Source: Henckelia pumila
Lineage: Eukaryota; Streptophyta; Magnoliopsida; Lamiales; Gesneriaceae
Direction: 5' to 3'
DNA length: 64,000 bases
Assembly (NCBI RefSeq): GCF_033568475.1
Contig: NC_133120.1
Location: 85,516,151-85,580,150, forward strand
The notes beneath the pieces were generated by a model that saw only the letters and a list, made by a program, of their open reading frames with translations, had not been told where the DNA came from and ran no database searches. Below are positions 23,755 through 34,650 of this stretch, piece after piece (the stretch's first letter is position 1; every line of letters begins with the position of its first letter). Made by a program: the position numbers and the translations under genes.

Positions 23755-24410
23755 TTTATTTTTAACCACGGTTTTAAAAAAACCGTGGCTAAATAACCAC
23801 GGTTATTTAAATCGTGGCTACACGTAACCACGGTTTTATAAAATCGTGGTTATTTAACCACGGTTTAGTAAAATCGTGGCTAATTTTGCCACGGTTTAAA
23901 TAAAACCGTAGTTATTCAACCACGGTTAAAAACTCCGTGGTTAAATGTAGCCACGGATTTTTTAAACTGTGAGTACTTAGCCACGGTTTTTTAAAACTGT
24001 GGCTACTTATAGCAACGGTTTTTAAAACCGTGGTTAAATAGCCACGGTTAAATAAAACCGTGGTTAAATTAACAACGATTTTTTAAAACCGTGGTTAAAT
24101 TAACCAGGTTTTAAAAATCTGTTGCTAAATAACCACGGTTTTTTAACCGTGGCTATTTAACCATGGTTGTTTTAAAACCGTGGCCAATTTAGCCACGGTT
24201 TTTTTTAAAACCGTGGTTAAATAGCCACGGTTTTTTCAAACCGTGGTTATTTAGCAACAGTTTTTTAAAACCGTGGTTAATTTAACCATGGTTTTAAAAA
24301 ACCGTTGCTAAATAACCATGGTTTTATTTAACCGTGGCTAATTACCCACGGTTTTAATAAAATCGTGGCTAAATTGGCCACGGTTTTTTTAAAACCGTGA
24401 CTAAATAGAA
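23755..24410. repeat. CACTA 3' subterminal repeat array
   Basis: About 40 alternating units of GCCACGGTTTT and AAAACCGTGGC (with variants such as AACCACGG and CAACGG) run almost to the 3' terminus. The array is longer than the 5' one and could fold into a long series of hairpins. Confidence 0.88.
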
Positions 24411-24482
24411 ATTTTTTTTGTAGTGTAAATTTTATAAAATAAATATTTAATACTCTTATAATATAAAATAAAATTGTTATAC

Positions 24483-24508
24483 AACACATGTCTTGCAAGA
24501 CATGTGTT
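24483..24508. repeat. Perfect 26-bp palindrome
   Basis: The half-site AACACATGTCTTG is followed directly by its exact complement, with no spacer. It lies 57 bp outside the CACTA right end, ahead of a (TA)n tract. Role unknown. Confidence 0.8.
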
Positions 24509-24795
24509 TTATATATATATACACTCTCTCTGCATATATCGCATATATACAAACGCGCGTAATGTTATTTCTTTTCACATAAAAGTAATGTTTCCGTGTA
24601 ACTTTGGAAATATCCTTTATAAGTGGACATTGTGTTTGGCCAACTTAATTAAGAGGGACATTAATATTTTTGTTCCATGTACTGGGAAATCTATCCTCTC
24701 TCGAGTATAACATAATCTGGACTATTTACTGATATTTATATGCCAAAAAAAGGCTGCATTAAGAAGAAATTTATGTGTTACGTTACCACATATAC

Positions 24796-25054
24796 TTTAA
24801 AAGGGTTGACCCCGAAGGGAACCTCATCCCACATGAGTCAGAGATCCATTGGCTCATGCGAGGGTTAAATCGAGGGATGAGCACGAGTAGGCAGGGGGGA
24901 CGTGAGGGAGGGAACAACATGGTCCAACCCCCAGAGCATACCCCCAAATATTTCAATGAGAAATATGCTCCACAAGAGGATCGAACCCGCAACGCTGAGA
25001 AATTTTTTCCTACGTCACCTCCGGCCTTACCAACTCGCCTATGCCCCTGTGGGC
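24796..25054 (-). mobile_element. tRNA-derived SINE (259 bp)
   Basis: A perfect 17-bp target repeat TACGTTACCACATATAC lies at 24779-24795 and 25055-25071. On the minus strand the body starts GCCCACAGGGGCATAGGC and has an A-box-like GGCGAGTTGG (about 25030-25041). The B box is GGTTCGATCCT (24977-24987). These are Pol III promoter elements of a tRNA-derived SINE. An open frame across it on the plus strand is accidental. Confidence 0.9.
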
Positions 25055-25071
25055 TACGTTACCACATATAC

Positions 25072-26069
25072 ATAATTTGAGATGATGTGCTATTTAAATT
25101 TCAAAGATACATAACAGGGTCAGGGGCAACGTACCCACGCTTGATTCTTGAAAGACAAGTCTCTTTCCAAGTCATACCATTCTAAATTTTGAGGAGAAAT
25201 CAATACTGAATTGTTGTCTCTCCTAAGTTTTGGTGACTTTGAATCATTTTCAGAACGTATGTACTTGGACATTTCCAGCCATCCAATTATTGTTAGATAA
25301 CGATGACATTATTATTTTTTAAATTAAGAAATAGATTTGTTACAGTTATATTATAAACTCGAGGTCTTATCTCAAATTTGAGGTTTTAATTAATCTCATA
25401 TGAATTATAAGTAATCAATATATTAATACCATTTTAGTCTCTCTCTATATATATATGGCGAGAAATTTTATACATGTCAAAGTAAATTATATGCATATAT
25501 AGAACGATAACATATATCATACTTGTACTTAATTCTAATTAATCATGTGGAGCAAGTGATGAAAATTACCTTAGAACAGCAAGGGAAACGTCAGATAGAT
25601 ATCACATTTAATTTGGATTCAAGTTTTAAATGAGACGATGATTATTATTATTTTATAATCGTGGTGATTACAATATTTTACATATGGCATCCATGTGAAA
25701 GATCCTTGGTGCAGGCAGCAATCTATAAAGGTGGATAGCTAGATTCACAGTTAAATTAGTTCACATGATTCCCAAATAAACTAAAAAAAAGTAGTACTAA
25801 GATTAAACACGCAATGACGATATCTGTCACCATCATTTGTATATATTAAATGCTCATTTTGTACACAAAAGGAAATGTACAGGAGAATGCATGTATTCAA
25901 GGAACCAGAATATTACATCCATCCACACACACACACACACACATATAATTATTAGATATTACTGTTGTTCTGCTCGAGAAGACGAGAACCGAAGTAGTTC
26001 ATGACTTGATCTGGGTTGAAAATAAAAAATTAAATACTCTTAAATTCTTTTTTTTTAAATATTATTAAT
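25072..26069. other. Intergenic DNA, no gene seen
   Basis: AT-rich, with an (AC)n microsatellite near 25926-25943. No coding or mobile-element signature recognised. Confidence 0.55.
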
Positions 26070-26410
26070 CACGAGGTTCTGTTTGGTACGAGTATTAAGG
26101 ATCAATGTATAAACTTATCTTGTTTAATCTCGTGATCTTTTCGTCATATTATTTATTCATCTATTAATTATAATTTTACATCAATCAAATCATTAATTAT
26201 TTATCTTATATCAATTTCATTAAATTCAAATTACTATATTATCCCTTATAAATAATATTATTCATATTTTATTTATTGTTAAAAAGACAAAATGATAATT
26301 TATTATTTTTATATAATATTTAATTAATCAAATCAATAAACTATAATCTATCAATCAAATAAAATATTATATTAACTATCATTTTTTATTTATTTTGTAT
26401 TAAATTAAAT
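26070..26410 (-). mobile_element. MITE-like repeat, family X copy 1
   Basis: In inverted orientation this resembles 28788-29165 and 34651-35010. Shared blocks include the end GTTTGGT, attattatttatt, aatcaaatcatt and gacaaaatg. Ends with GTTTGGT/ACCAAAC are common in plant MITEs. Exact termini are uncertain. Confidence 0.55.
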
Positions 26411-27053
26411 TACTTATCTATATATCATCGACCAAGTCTCCCACCAAACTGAGTGAGTCATTTAAAATTTTAAACGTATCCTAATTAATTCAGTATCAGC
26501 GAACCACTTTTCTTTATTTAATTTAATTAAAACTGAAAAATTAGAAATGAAATAAATTCAAGCATGTTAATATTTGTGTTTGTATACTAGGAGTCCAATG
26601 TTTTAATCTGACCTGCTAGCTATCCTTTGATTTCTTTATTTCTCTTTTTTTTTTTTTTTTTTTTTTTGCAATATTGTGTTCTTTGAATTAACCTCGTATG
26701 CTATTTCTTCTTTCCACGGGAAATTACTTATTCCAAAATAAAAAAGAAAGAAAAAGCAAGAAATCCATCCGTCTGAATTCCCTCACGACTAGATTCTCTC
26801 ACATGAGACTTCATGGTCTATAATTACGTCTCCCGTCTGAATCATAAATATATAAGAAAATAACGAAAATAATTGAAAAAAAAAATTTAACATGCTTCCT
26901 GTTTTATTTATATTTAATACATTCAAGTAAATGTTGAGTGTCTTTCCAAGACTCAATGAATAGGAATATATATTAATAAAAAGACCAAAAAGAATTATAT
27001 AAATATAGAAATTTGACTATTTATTTGAAAGACGTGCAATATATATATACAGT
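26411..27053. other. Intergenic DNA with a poly-T tract
   Basis: It holds a run of about 23 T near 26646-26668. No gene seen. Confidence 0.5.
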
Positions 27054-27325
27054 AATGATCACATGCATTCTAGGATGCAGAATTTTTCGTATGCAAATCG
27101 GATTTTAATTTTTTTTTTTACACTAAAACACGGTATCGGGTTTTAGTGATCGCATGAAAAAAAAACTCTGCACCATATGGTGCAGGAGATCAAAATTATA
27201 TATAATTTAAATCTCCTGCACTCTTGGGTGTAGGAAATCTCTAAGCGAGAGTGAAAAAAATAAGACAAAAACCACTAAATCGCTCACAAATTTTCTGTAT
27301 CCTAGGATGTACGCAGGAGATCATT
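27054..27325. mobile_element. Short inverted-repeat element (MITE candidate), ~270 bp
   Basis: The ends AATGATC...TCTAGGATGCAGAA and the complement of TTCTGTATCCTAGGATG...GATCATT form imperfect inverted repeats. The interior has palindromes around TGCACCATATGGTGCA and a second arm pair around GATCTCCTGCAC. It lies about 430 bp upstream of the ERF start codon. The middle segment resembles the unit in the MITE at 34449 (ttttagtgat). Confidence 0.5.
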
Positions 27326-27625
27326 CTATTGGATATATATAATTCACATATTTCATTTTTTTAAAAAAAATTCAATCCCACGATTGAATTTATTTGTTTT
27401 CAAGCTCTTGGAACAGATTACCCATTAAAGAATGATATAGCAATTATCATATTATAAATAGATGATTATTAAATGAAGATGTTATGCATTATGTATTTAC
27501 ATAATGTCCTTTGTTTAACGATCATTAATAAAGCACCCTCTCAATAATATTGAGAATTAAGTCCATTAAAAAAAATTAGATGCCATTTGACTTTAATTAG
27601 ATGATCTGATCCTCATCAATTTATT

Positions 27626-27635
27626 TATATATATA
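27626..27635 (+). promoter_or_regulatory. Likely TATA box of the ERF gene
   Basis: TATATATATA lies about 125 bp upstream of the ATG at 27758, leaving room for a leader of roughly 90 bp. Confidence 0.5.
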
Positions 27636-27757
27636 GAATCACATTTTGCCCCAACATTTGAACCTCCAAATAGCTAGATTTCTAATTGCTATAAACAGAA
27701 ACTCTCGTTTCATTTTACTGCTAGAAAAAAAAAAGGTACCATTAATTAGAACTTACA

Positions 27758-28384
27758 ATGGAATTATCAGTTTTTTCCCACTCATTAATCTCCAGTACTG
27801 ATTTTATGTCTTCATCCTTGGATTGGGATTCCCTTCCCTTCAACGAAGATGATTCCCAAGAAATGCTCCTGTTTGGCGTTCTGGCGGAAGCAGCTCAAGA
27901 AAAGTCAGAATCCAGCTCATTCTATGACCACAGGCAAACGAGCTTGGATAACGTCGACGAAGTAAATTCGTTGCCGGAGATCGGAGGATATCATGCCAAA
28001 GAGAAAGCTTACAGAGGGGTGAGGCGGCGGCCGTGGGGGAAGTTCGCTGCGGAGATAAGAGATTCGACCAGGAACGGAGCGAGGGTCTGGCTGGGAACAT
28101 TCGAAACGGCGGAGGAAGCGGCGCTGGCGTATGATCAGGCGGCGTTTGCGATGAGAGGGCAGGCGGCGGTGCTGAACTTCCCGGTGGAGAGGGTGAGTGA
28201 TTCTTTGAGAGATATCAGGTGTTCCATCAAGCAGGAGGATCAGGAGCTTTCTCCATTGATGGCTTTGAAAAAGAAGCACTCCATGAGACGGCGGCGCGGC
28301 CAAACGAAAGGGAAAGCGGCCGCCGGCAGGGGAATAAAGGTTGTGTTTGAGGATTTGGGTTCTGATTATTTAGAACAACTTTAA
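27758..28384 (+). CDS. AP2/ERF transcription factor, group IX (ERF1-like)
   Basis: This is a 208-residue single-exon nuclear DNA-binding protein. The AP2/ERF domain spans about residues 85-142 ([19 protein letters not shown], then [16 protein letters not shown]). It has the Ala and Asp of the AAEIRDS segment, which mark the ERF class that binds GCC boxes rather than the DREB class. Before it, residues 26-44 ([19 protein letters not shown]) form the acidic activation motif of group IX. After it come a basic stretch ([10 protein letters not shown], 171-180), a likely nuclear signal, and a C-terminal [16 protein letters not shown] block. This layout is that of ERF1/ERF15-type regulators, which in known plants act in ethylene, jasmonate and defence responses. 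The length is normal and the ATG follows a TATA box and leader. Which orthologue it is cannot be said from sequence alone. Confidence 0.95.
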   Translation: MELSVFSHSLISSTDFMSSSLDWDSLPFNEDDSQEMLLFGVLAEAAQEKSESSSFYDHRQTSLDNVDEVNSLPEIGGYHAKEKAYRGVRRRPWGKFAAEIRDSTRNGARVWLGTFETAEEAALAYDQAAFAMRGQAAVLNFPVERVSDSLRDIRCSIKQEDQELSPLMALKKKHSMRRRRGQTKGKAAAGRGIKVVFEDLGSDYLEQL

Positions 28385-28787
28385 TTTGGATGGATAATTC
28401 AAGTGAATTTTCTATGGCTCCTGCTTCGAATTTTCGTTTTGGATTTGTTTAATTTTATTTTCTTTTCTTTTTTGGTGTTTTGGGTTGTGATTATAAAGTG
28501 CGTGTACATTCATCTGTTTTTGTTTTTCTTTTCATCAATGCATATAATGTATATTTATTCTCATGATTTTGTGTTTCCATCAAATTGTCTCATGAATCGT
28601 ACGTGGACATTGATTTTAATCTTCATGATTAATGAAGAGTATGATACAAGTCATTCAAAATTATTGAAAAACTCAAGCATTTATTTTTAAAAATTAAAGG
28701 TTAATTAGTGTTTAGTAAAAAGTTACGGTACTATAATATTAAAAATAAATATCAGGTTATCACACGAGACATTCCAAGTAATTCGGT
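28385..28787. other. 3' flank of the ERF gene
   Basis: T-rich sequence that probably includes the 3' UTR. I see no second gene; the open frame starting at 28403 is low-complexity Phe/Leu sequence. Confidence 0.5.
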
Positions 28788-29165
28788 AAGGTACCGTTTG
28801 GTTCGAGGATATGATAAATAGTACTTGAATAAATAATATAAAATAAATAAAAAATGCTAGTTAATATGGTATTTGATTTGATTGATAGACTATAGTTTAT
28901 TTGATTTGATTGATTGAATTTTATATAAAAATAATAAATTACCATTTTGTCCTTTTTAAAAATAAATAAAATATAAATAATATTTTTTATAAGGATAATA
29001 TAGTAATTTAAATTCAATGATTTGATTGATATAGGATAAATGATTAATGATTTGATTGATATAAAATAAATAATTAATAGATAGATAAATAATATGACGA
29101 GAAGAACGGAGTATTAGATATAATAAAGTATACCATGATTAATTGTAATGGTACCAAACAAGCCC
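28788..29165 (+). mobile_element. MITE-like repeat, family X copy 2 (~378 bp)
   Basis: It begins near GGTACCGTTTGGT and ends with GGTACCAAACAAGCCC, imperfect inverted ends. The interior (tttgatttgattgatag, ttttgtcctttt, aattcaatgatttgattgat) matches 34651-35010 in the same direction and 26070-26410 inverted. Confidence 0.65.
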
Positions 29166-30452
29166 TAAAACATGTAATTGTTTACCTCTAGGAAAATGAC
29201 AAATTATTTTGATTGTTATGGCCAATAGCAATTCCCTTAAAATGTGTCTTTATATGATCTTAATTGATTCGAAATTTCCAAAAAATATATATTGTCTTAT
29301 ATATTGACACACGCATATAAAAGACTAAACGACTCTTGATAAATACTAGCAGATTCAAATTTGGATTCTCAAAATTCAATTGACCAAGATAACTTATCTT
29401 TTTATTTTCTTTTATTTCATTTTCCAGCTACCAAATATGTTATGATTAACGAATTAATTACTTTAGTTAATATATTCTGCATCTATGGGTACGGCCTATA
29501 TATCATCATTACATTACCTAATCGCGCTTAATTAATTACTCAAATAGATAATTATTTAATATCCACTTGCCACCCGTGGACGACTTAATAACATTGATAT
29601 GCTCTATGACCTATACTGGAGCTATCTATCTTTTAATAGAAAATGGAGTAATAATTGATTAGAAAAATGTGTATATGAGATTCTGTTAAATCTAAGAAGA
29701 AAATATATTTGTACATTTTGGATATGACCCACGTGTCTACTGGTTGTCCGATAATAATCATAAAGTGTGAACTATGATATAGACTTATATATATATATAT
29801 ATCAATAATAAAGTTTAGTCACTTATTAATACGTGGTAAAAAGTTTGGCTGCGAATTTAAAATTTTGTAAGTATAGCGGAAAATAATTTACAAATGAAGT
29901 TGACGAAGTTGTCTCATTAGAGACAAGTGGGAGAGAAGGGGAATCCAAGTGTCGGAAATATTTATGGTGATTATACAACATACGTTTTTTTTTTTTTTTT
30001 TTAACTATAATATGTACATCAGCCTAAAACTTTCTTCGATAAGATGCATAATTTTATATAACTTTTAAAAAATTAAAAAACTATCAATAATCAAACCGAA
30101 AATATATTAAAATAGAAAGTAGATAATTGTCACTAGGAAATCCAATTAGAATATAACCGAGTGGAAACTTCCTTTAGCTAATTTATTGCCCAAACAATAT
30201 ATATTATTAAAAAAACACTGAAAACATGGTAATTAATTTGGAAACATATGACTATGGGTAATCACGGTATAGATATGCAAAAAATGCTTTGCTCAAAGAA
30301 TCAAAATATCTTATCACACATCACGTCTTCAAATCTTGAAGTTAGTGAAGATAATCTTTCGATATGCGTAAAGATCTAGATAGTTCACATCATTCGTAAA
30401 AAATTGCTCACCACAAAACTCATATTGATTTTTTAAAATATACATCAGGTAG
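29166..30452. other. Intergenic DNA, no gene seen
   Basis: AT-rich, with a poly-T run near 29986-30002. No recognisable features. Confidence 0.55.
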
Positions 30453-30944
30453 AAATGTTTTTGTATGTTGTTGTTATAATAATAATAATGATAACAATAA
30501 TAATAACGATGATGATGATGATCATATATATGATGATGTTGACAATAATATTGAAAGAAAAATTTTTCATATTAATTTTTTAAAAGAAGAAATAGATTTT
30601 TTAACTATTGATGATATTTTGAAAAATTCTAAACTATAGGATAAAATCAAATTGCTTCATAACCAATTTTTTTTAGAAATTTGTAATGATTTTTCCAATG
30701 CTTTTTGGAATCGTAAGAAACATATTGTTTTTTTTCCTTATGAAGACAGTTTTGATGAAAAAAATATTCCTACCAAGGCAAGATCTTGTCAGATGAATTT
30801 TGAATATTTAGAATTATGTAAGAAAAAGATTCATTTTAGGTTCTATCTTAGGAATAGTCCATTTATTTAATAAATCAATATTATTAGGAATATCATATTC
30901 TTGAGTTATTATTATTATTATAACAACAACATACAAAAACATTT
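30453..30944. repeat. 492-bp unit bounded by 37-bp perfect inverted repeats
   Basis: The arms at 30453-30489 and 30908-30944 are exact complements; each contains AAATGTTTTTGTATG and GTTGTTATAATAAT. The unit encloses the pararetrovirus-like fragment and simple TAA/GAT repeats. I saw no clear target duplication. Confidence 0.85.
30538..30868 (+). pseudogene. Endogenous pararetrovirus (Caulimoviridae-like) pol fragment
   Basis: About 110 codons in one plus-strand frame resemble the segment just before and at the start of the reverse transcriptase of plant pararetroviruses. Visible landmarks are AFWNRKKHIVFFPYEDSF, NIPTKAR and LELCKKKI. The frame carries an internal stop at 30637-30639. It ends in unrelated AT-rich DNA before the RT catalytic motif. 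Only a tiny part of a viral genome is present, and it cannot encode an enzyme. The assignment is from family resemblance recognised by eye; a Ty3/Gypsy origin is the alternative but fits less well. Confidence 0.6.
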
Positions 30945-31721
30945 TATTATTATTATTATTATTATTATTTTGAGTAATATGCATTTAATTATTTAACCAA
31001 TTGTTTGGCCCAATTTTTTTTTTCCTTTTTCATTTTACTCTTGGGTATATATCATACTCAAACTCAAAATCGACTACCGTGAATGAGAAAATTATAAATC
31101 ATAAGATAATAATTGAGAAACGTGATAGTACTTAATAATCAAATCCTCTAGTTCATATACTAAAATACATAAAAACATGAGGATTTTTCTATAAAATTTG
31201 AAAATTTTACTTTTTGTAGTAAAATTACAATATTGTTCATAAATTTCAAAATATTTATTTTAACTAATAAAAATCCAGTAATATTAGGTCGATATAATGA
31301 ATAAATATATATAATTATTATTTAACATTTTGTTCTTCGAATTTGTACCCGTGGCGAGTTAGTGCATTTAACCAGCGAACTTCTCACACCGAAATCCAGT
31401 GACCAATTGTATAAATCATGGATGGTATGCATTAGGTAAATCAACGGACTAACACAATAACATAAAAACGACACTAGCTAGCCAAGTAAGGTGCATTGGA
31501 AAAACTTTGTGCAATAAACTCAACCAAAAAGTGTTGGTAAGAAAATAAGAATCGTGACCACATACCTCAATTATAATATTTTGATAGCGGAATCGAATTC
31601 ATAGCCACTAAGCCACCCGTGGATAGATTCACCATAAGAAGATGTTTGGTCACATGCAACATAGATATGGAAATTTGTACGTCTTTGTAAATAATATAGC
31701 CACTAAAAAGGAAATAAATAA
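30945..31721. other. Intergenic DNA, no gene seen
   Basis: It holds a (TTA)n tract near 30945-30970 and otherwise AT-rich sequence without a gene. Confidence 0.55.
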
Positions 31722-31774
31722 GAAACAAGAAATGGAATAACAGGGAATTAAGAAGAATGAGAATGACAAAACAT

Positions 31775-32841
31775 GGATAATGCTATGTGTACATAGAATC
31801 TTACATAGAGGGTTACACGCTCTATATATTAGAAAATTATATCAATTTTTTTTTTTAAATATCATTATTTTCAATTGTTTGTCTTGCTCAAAAAACTCTT
31901 AATAAAAATATTATTATTTATTGTGTAGTTTTAGAAGTGTCAAACCCGACTAAAGTTGACCAGAAAATTATTGGATTAAGATTGATGTTTTGGGGTTCCG
32001 ATTGGACCCGAAATATTTGATTTTTTTAACAAAATAATTAAGTACACGTAATAGTAATCAATTTTTTTTTGATTTAAATACATAATAACAAAATCTCACT
32101 TATAATTCTATATAATTTAAATTGAAAGTTTAATTGTACGAAATTTAAAATATACTTACTACACAAAATAAAAATTATTTTTAAAAATAATTGTTTTATA
32201 AAATAATTATTACATGTGGAAAATCTATGATACAATATACAATAAAATTTTTTCAAATATACAATATCTAAAAATATAGTAAATATTTTTAATTAATCTA
32301 TATATAAATAAGTACAATTTTTTTTTAAAAAAAATCTCAAACCAAACTCGAATAAATCAATTGGGATCGACCCGAACTCGACTAATCCGATCAACCCAAA
32401 CCTACATGATTTGATTTGTTATTTTGGTTTTTTTAACAAAATATTAACTATTACACATAATAATAATAAATATATTTTAATTTAAATACATAATAATAAA
32501 ATATCGTTTATATATGATTTAAATTTGAAAGTTTAATTTTAAAAATTTTAAAATATATTTACAGTTATTATTTTTGTTTAACTTAGTAAAACGTTATATA
32601 TTTTTTCATAATTATTCTTTAAAATCTTATAAAATAATTACTTTTGTTGAACTCGATAAAATTAATTCTAAAAATAAGTAATAAAATAAAAAATAATATT
32701 TTAGTGAAATTTTTTAGAGCAAGAAAAAAAATTGTAGGTTGAAAAGAAAAAAAAATTTAAAAGAATTTTAAGATACTAAATTTAATGGACGTGTAACCCT
32801 CTATGTAAGACTCTATGATCTATGTATATATAGCATTGTCC
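31775..32841. mobile_element. Non-autonomous Mutator-like element (1067 bp)
   Basis: The inverted ends read GGATAATGCTATGTGTACATAG and GGACAATGCTATATATACATAG, followed on both sides by TCTTACATAGAGGGTTACACG, so the inverted repeats are about 45-50 bp. The 10-bp GACAAAACAT flanks both sides (31765-31774 and 32842-32851). The corresponding place in the right arm of the inverted duplication (about 36300-36330) has no insert, a paralogous empty site. The interior is AT-rich and non-coding. Confidence 0.88.
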
Positions 32842-33220
32842 GACAAAACATATATGTATCTATAGAAAATCACAAGTAGACCAAATTTTCCCTTATAACA
32901 ACAGCACCGTGCCATAGTCAGTTGAAGATATGAGCTCCAACCAAGCCATGCAAATTTATCAGCAGAGATCATAAATGTTTGGATTGGAGGAGACGTACGT
33001 ACGTACTACGTGGTTTTAATATATGGGGCTTTCATGTTTCTGGGAGCTAGCTGTAAGAAAATAAATAGCAATTCATCCTCCAATGGTGTTTTTCTTTTGA
33101 ATTAATTTTTATTTTATTTTATTTTTATATCTATCATCAAATTAAATATGTTTTCCAATGCGCATATGACATAACAACTCGAATAAAGTATGAAATGCAA
33201 CTAAAAAGCGCATGGTTTGT

Positions 33221-33226
33221 TTTATT
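33221..33226 (-). terminator. Polyadenylation signal of the minus-strand secreted-protein gene
   Basis: AATAAA on the minus strand, about 70 bp after the stop codon. The same CTCAATAAA is conserved after the inverted copy at 36044. Confidence 0.65.
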
Positions 33227-33292
33227 GAGAAAATAAGCATTACATCTCCAAGTCAAAATGAATTCAAATTAATATTCTGGAAAGTAATATTC

Positions 33293-33739
33293 TCAGAATA
33301 ATCCAAAGAAATTGGCTCTAGAAGGCTTTGGAGCAATTTTTGGTGGCTTAGATGGAGCATGCGAATGTTTGTGGTGAAGATCAAGTTGAGCCTCCTCTGC
33401 CATTTCAAGAAGTTGTGGGAGAGATGGCTTCTTGGGTGATGGTGCAGGTGCAGGCGGATGAATCGGCTTGTGCTTCAATACCTCTTTTAACATATCTTCA
33501 TCTCCATGGAACGTTTTCGAATTCGGCGTGGGTGCAGGTGAAGGTGGGTGAGTGGTTTCGTGCTTCAATCCCTCGACTAGCATGATTCGTTCATCGATGG
33601 TGTTCGAGGGTGCGTGCTTGGGCGATGGTGATGGTGCTGGAGGATGATGTGGTTTGTGTTTGAGGATATCATTGGCAAAGGATTCGACGGCGAGTGTCGA
33701 AAGAGCCAGGAGAAGAACCAACAAAGTTGCACAAGACAT
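33293..33739 (-). CDS. Proline/histidine-rich secreted protein, copy 1
   Basis: I start at the Met at 33739 (MSCATLLVLLLAL) because it opens a clean signal peptide. The frame is open further upstream, but that covers the leader and TATA box. The product is 148 residues. After a signal peptide of about 24 residues come repeated modules of the form LKHxxxHPPxPxPxPK (near 26, 57 and 88), then a helical stretch SLPQLLEMAEEAQL and a His/Pro-rich tail ending in NFFGLF. Repeated Ala-Pro, Ser-Pro and Thr-Pro pairs suggest hydroxyproline glycosylation, as in arabinogalactan-like cell-wall proteins. No GPI signal is evident. A small secreted signalling precursor is an alternative. The gene is paired head-to-head with a near-identical copy at 35532. 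Confidence 0.85.
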   Translation of the reverse strand: MSCATLLVLLLALSTLAVESFANDILKHKPHHPPAPSPSPKHAPSNTIDERIMLVEGLKHETTHPPSPAPTPNSKTFHGDEDMLKEVLKHKPIHPPAPAPSPKKPSLPQLLEMAEEAQLDLHHKHSHAPSKPPKIAPKPSRANFFGLF

Positions 33740-33806
33740 GATTATATATATATGGATGCAAACTTTGATTGATTTGTTGGTGAAAAAGATGGAGAGATTT
33801 GTGGGT

Positions 33807-33814
33807 GATTTATA
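33807..33814 (-). promoter_or_regulatory. TATA box, copy 1
   Basis: The minus strand reads CCCTATAAATCACCC about 70 bp upstream of the ATG. The block is conserved in copy 2. Confidence 0.75.
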
Positions 33815-33984
33815 GGGAGAATGAGAGCTCTTGCATGTCAACAAGTGTCGATCCAACAAACTTCAATGACTTATTGTAATATTTGGGGAGTACAGTGCTT
33901 GCTACGAATCTATTCAGCAGAATATATCATTCACCAACAAAATTCATATAGATGTTAATTTCATTAACCAGTGCTAGTATTACT

Positions 33985-34293
33985 AGGGTCAGTTTGGTTA
34001 AAAAATATTTTGTTAAAAAAATGTTTTTTTTGAAGTTAGCTTTTAAAAGTGTTTTTTTTAAAGAAAAAGCTGTAATATTTTATGTTTGGATAAATAGATT
34101 GAAACCACTTTTTTTAGTTGTGTTATAAAAAAATATTTGAAAAGCTATAAATATGGGTTTTTAAAAAAACACATATTTTAGCTTAAATAAGTGCTTTTAA
34201 AACACTGCAGATCTATACAAACACATATGGAACAATAAAAATATTTTTTTAAAAAAAATTTATTGTTCTGGCTTCTTAATCCAAACACACTCT
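33985..34293. mobile_element. MITE with AGGGTCAGTTTGGTT-type ends
   Basis: The left end AGGGTCAGTTTGGTTAA and the complement of the right end, AGAGTGTGTTTGGATTAA, form imperfect inverted repeats. The interior has complementary A- and T-rich arms (aaaaagctgtaat, gctttt). It lies between the arms of the inverted gene duplication. No clear target duplication. Confidence 0.6.
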
Positions 34294-34448
34294 AAATATC
34301 TATATTTTTTTTCTAATAAAGGGAAAATAGTTTTTTAATTTACATATAAATTTTTTTTATGCAAAACATGGAGTGACGGAAATATTTTTAGTGGGAGTGT
34401 GGAATTTGGATTGAAAGAATAATTATAAAATAAGATATTTTGGATTAG

Positions 34449-34615
34449 AAATTTTCAGCTGCCCAACCAATGTTGCACAACTTATCCCTGACAACTAAAA
34501 CCCGGTAGTGAGTTTTAGTGATACGAATTTTTTTTAAAAAAATAACTAAAACCCGATAGTGAGTTTTAGTGATCGGGGACGAGTTGGGCAGGAATGGTTG
34601 GGCAGCTGAAAATTT
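34449..34615. mobile_element. Short MITE, 167 bp, with 21-bp perfect inverted ends
   Basis: The ends contain TTTTCAGCTGCCCAACC and its exact complement. The middle has two tandem copies of aaaaccc-gatagtgagttttagtgat-like sequence, a unit also seen within 27054-27325. Confidence 0.75.
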
Positions 34616-34650
34616 TATATATATATATAAACAACTTTTGGGCAACCATG

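Larger units (their letters stand above)
16428..24425 (+). mobile_element. CACTA (En/Spm-like) transposon, non-autonomous, ~8 kb
   Basis: Terminal inverted repeats are CACTACAAAAAAA at the left and its complement at 24413-24425. The 3-bp target repeat TAA is at 16425-16427 and 24426-24428. Both ends carry dense subterminal arrays of GCCACGGTTTT-type hairpins. I found no TNP2/TNPD-type transposase in any frame. The interior holds a solo LTR, gene-like but non-coding DNA, and an element with long inverted repeats. The original element spanned 11003-24425 as seen from copy A, the tandem duplication having repeated its 5' end. Confidence 0.85.
31722..33920. repeat. Inverted duplication, left arm
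   Basis: The sequence from about 31722 to 33920 recurs as its complement at about 35145-36360. Shared parts are gene promoter, coding region, 3' flank (polyadenylation signal, ctatagaaaatcacaagtagacc) and the distal block aagaaatggaataacaggg. The left arm is longer because it contains the element at 31775-32841. The right arm instead has the SINE at 35197-35414. Confidence 0.85.

Noticed and set aside
24775-25080. 101-codon plus-strand frame with no internal stop
   Set aside because: It lies across a SINE and its target repeats, in the direction opposite to the SINE, and matches no protein family I know.
33293-33859. Longer 188-codon version of secreted-protein copy 1
   Set aside because: The extra 40 codons cover the conserved TATA box and leader, and would bury the signal peptide.
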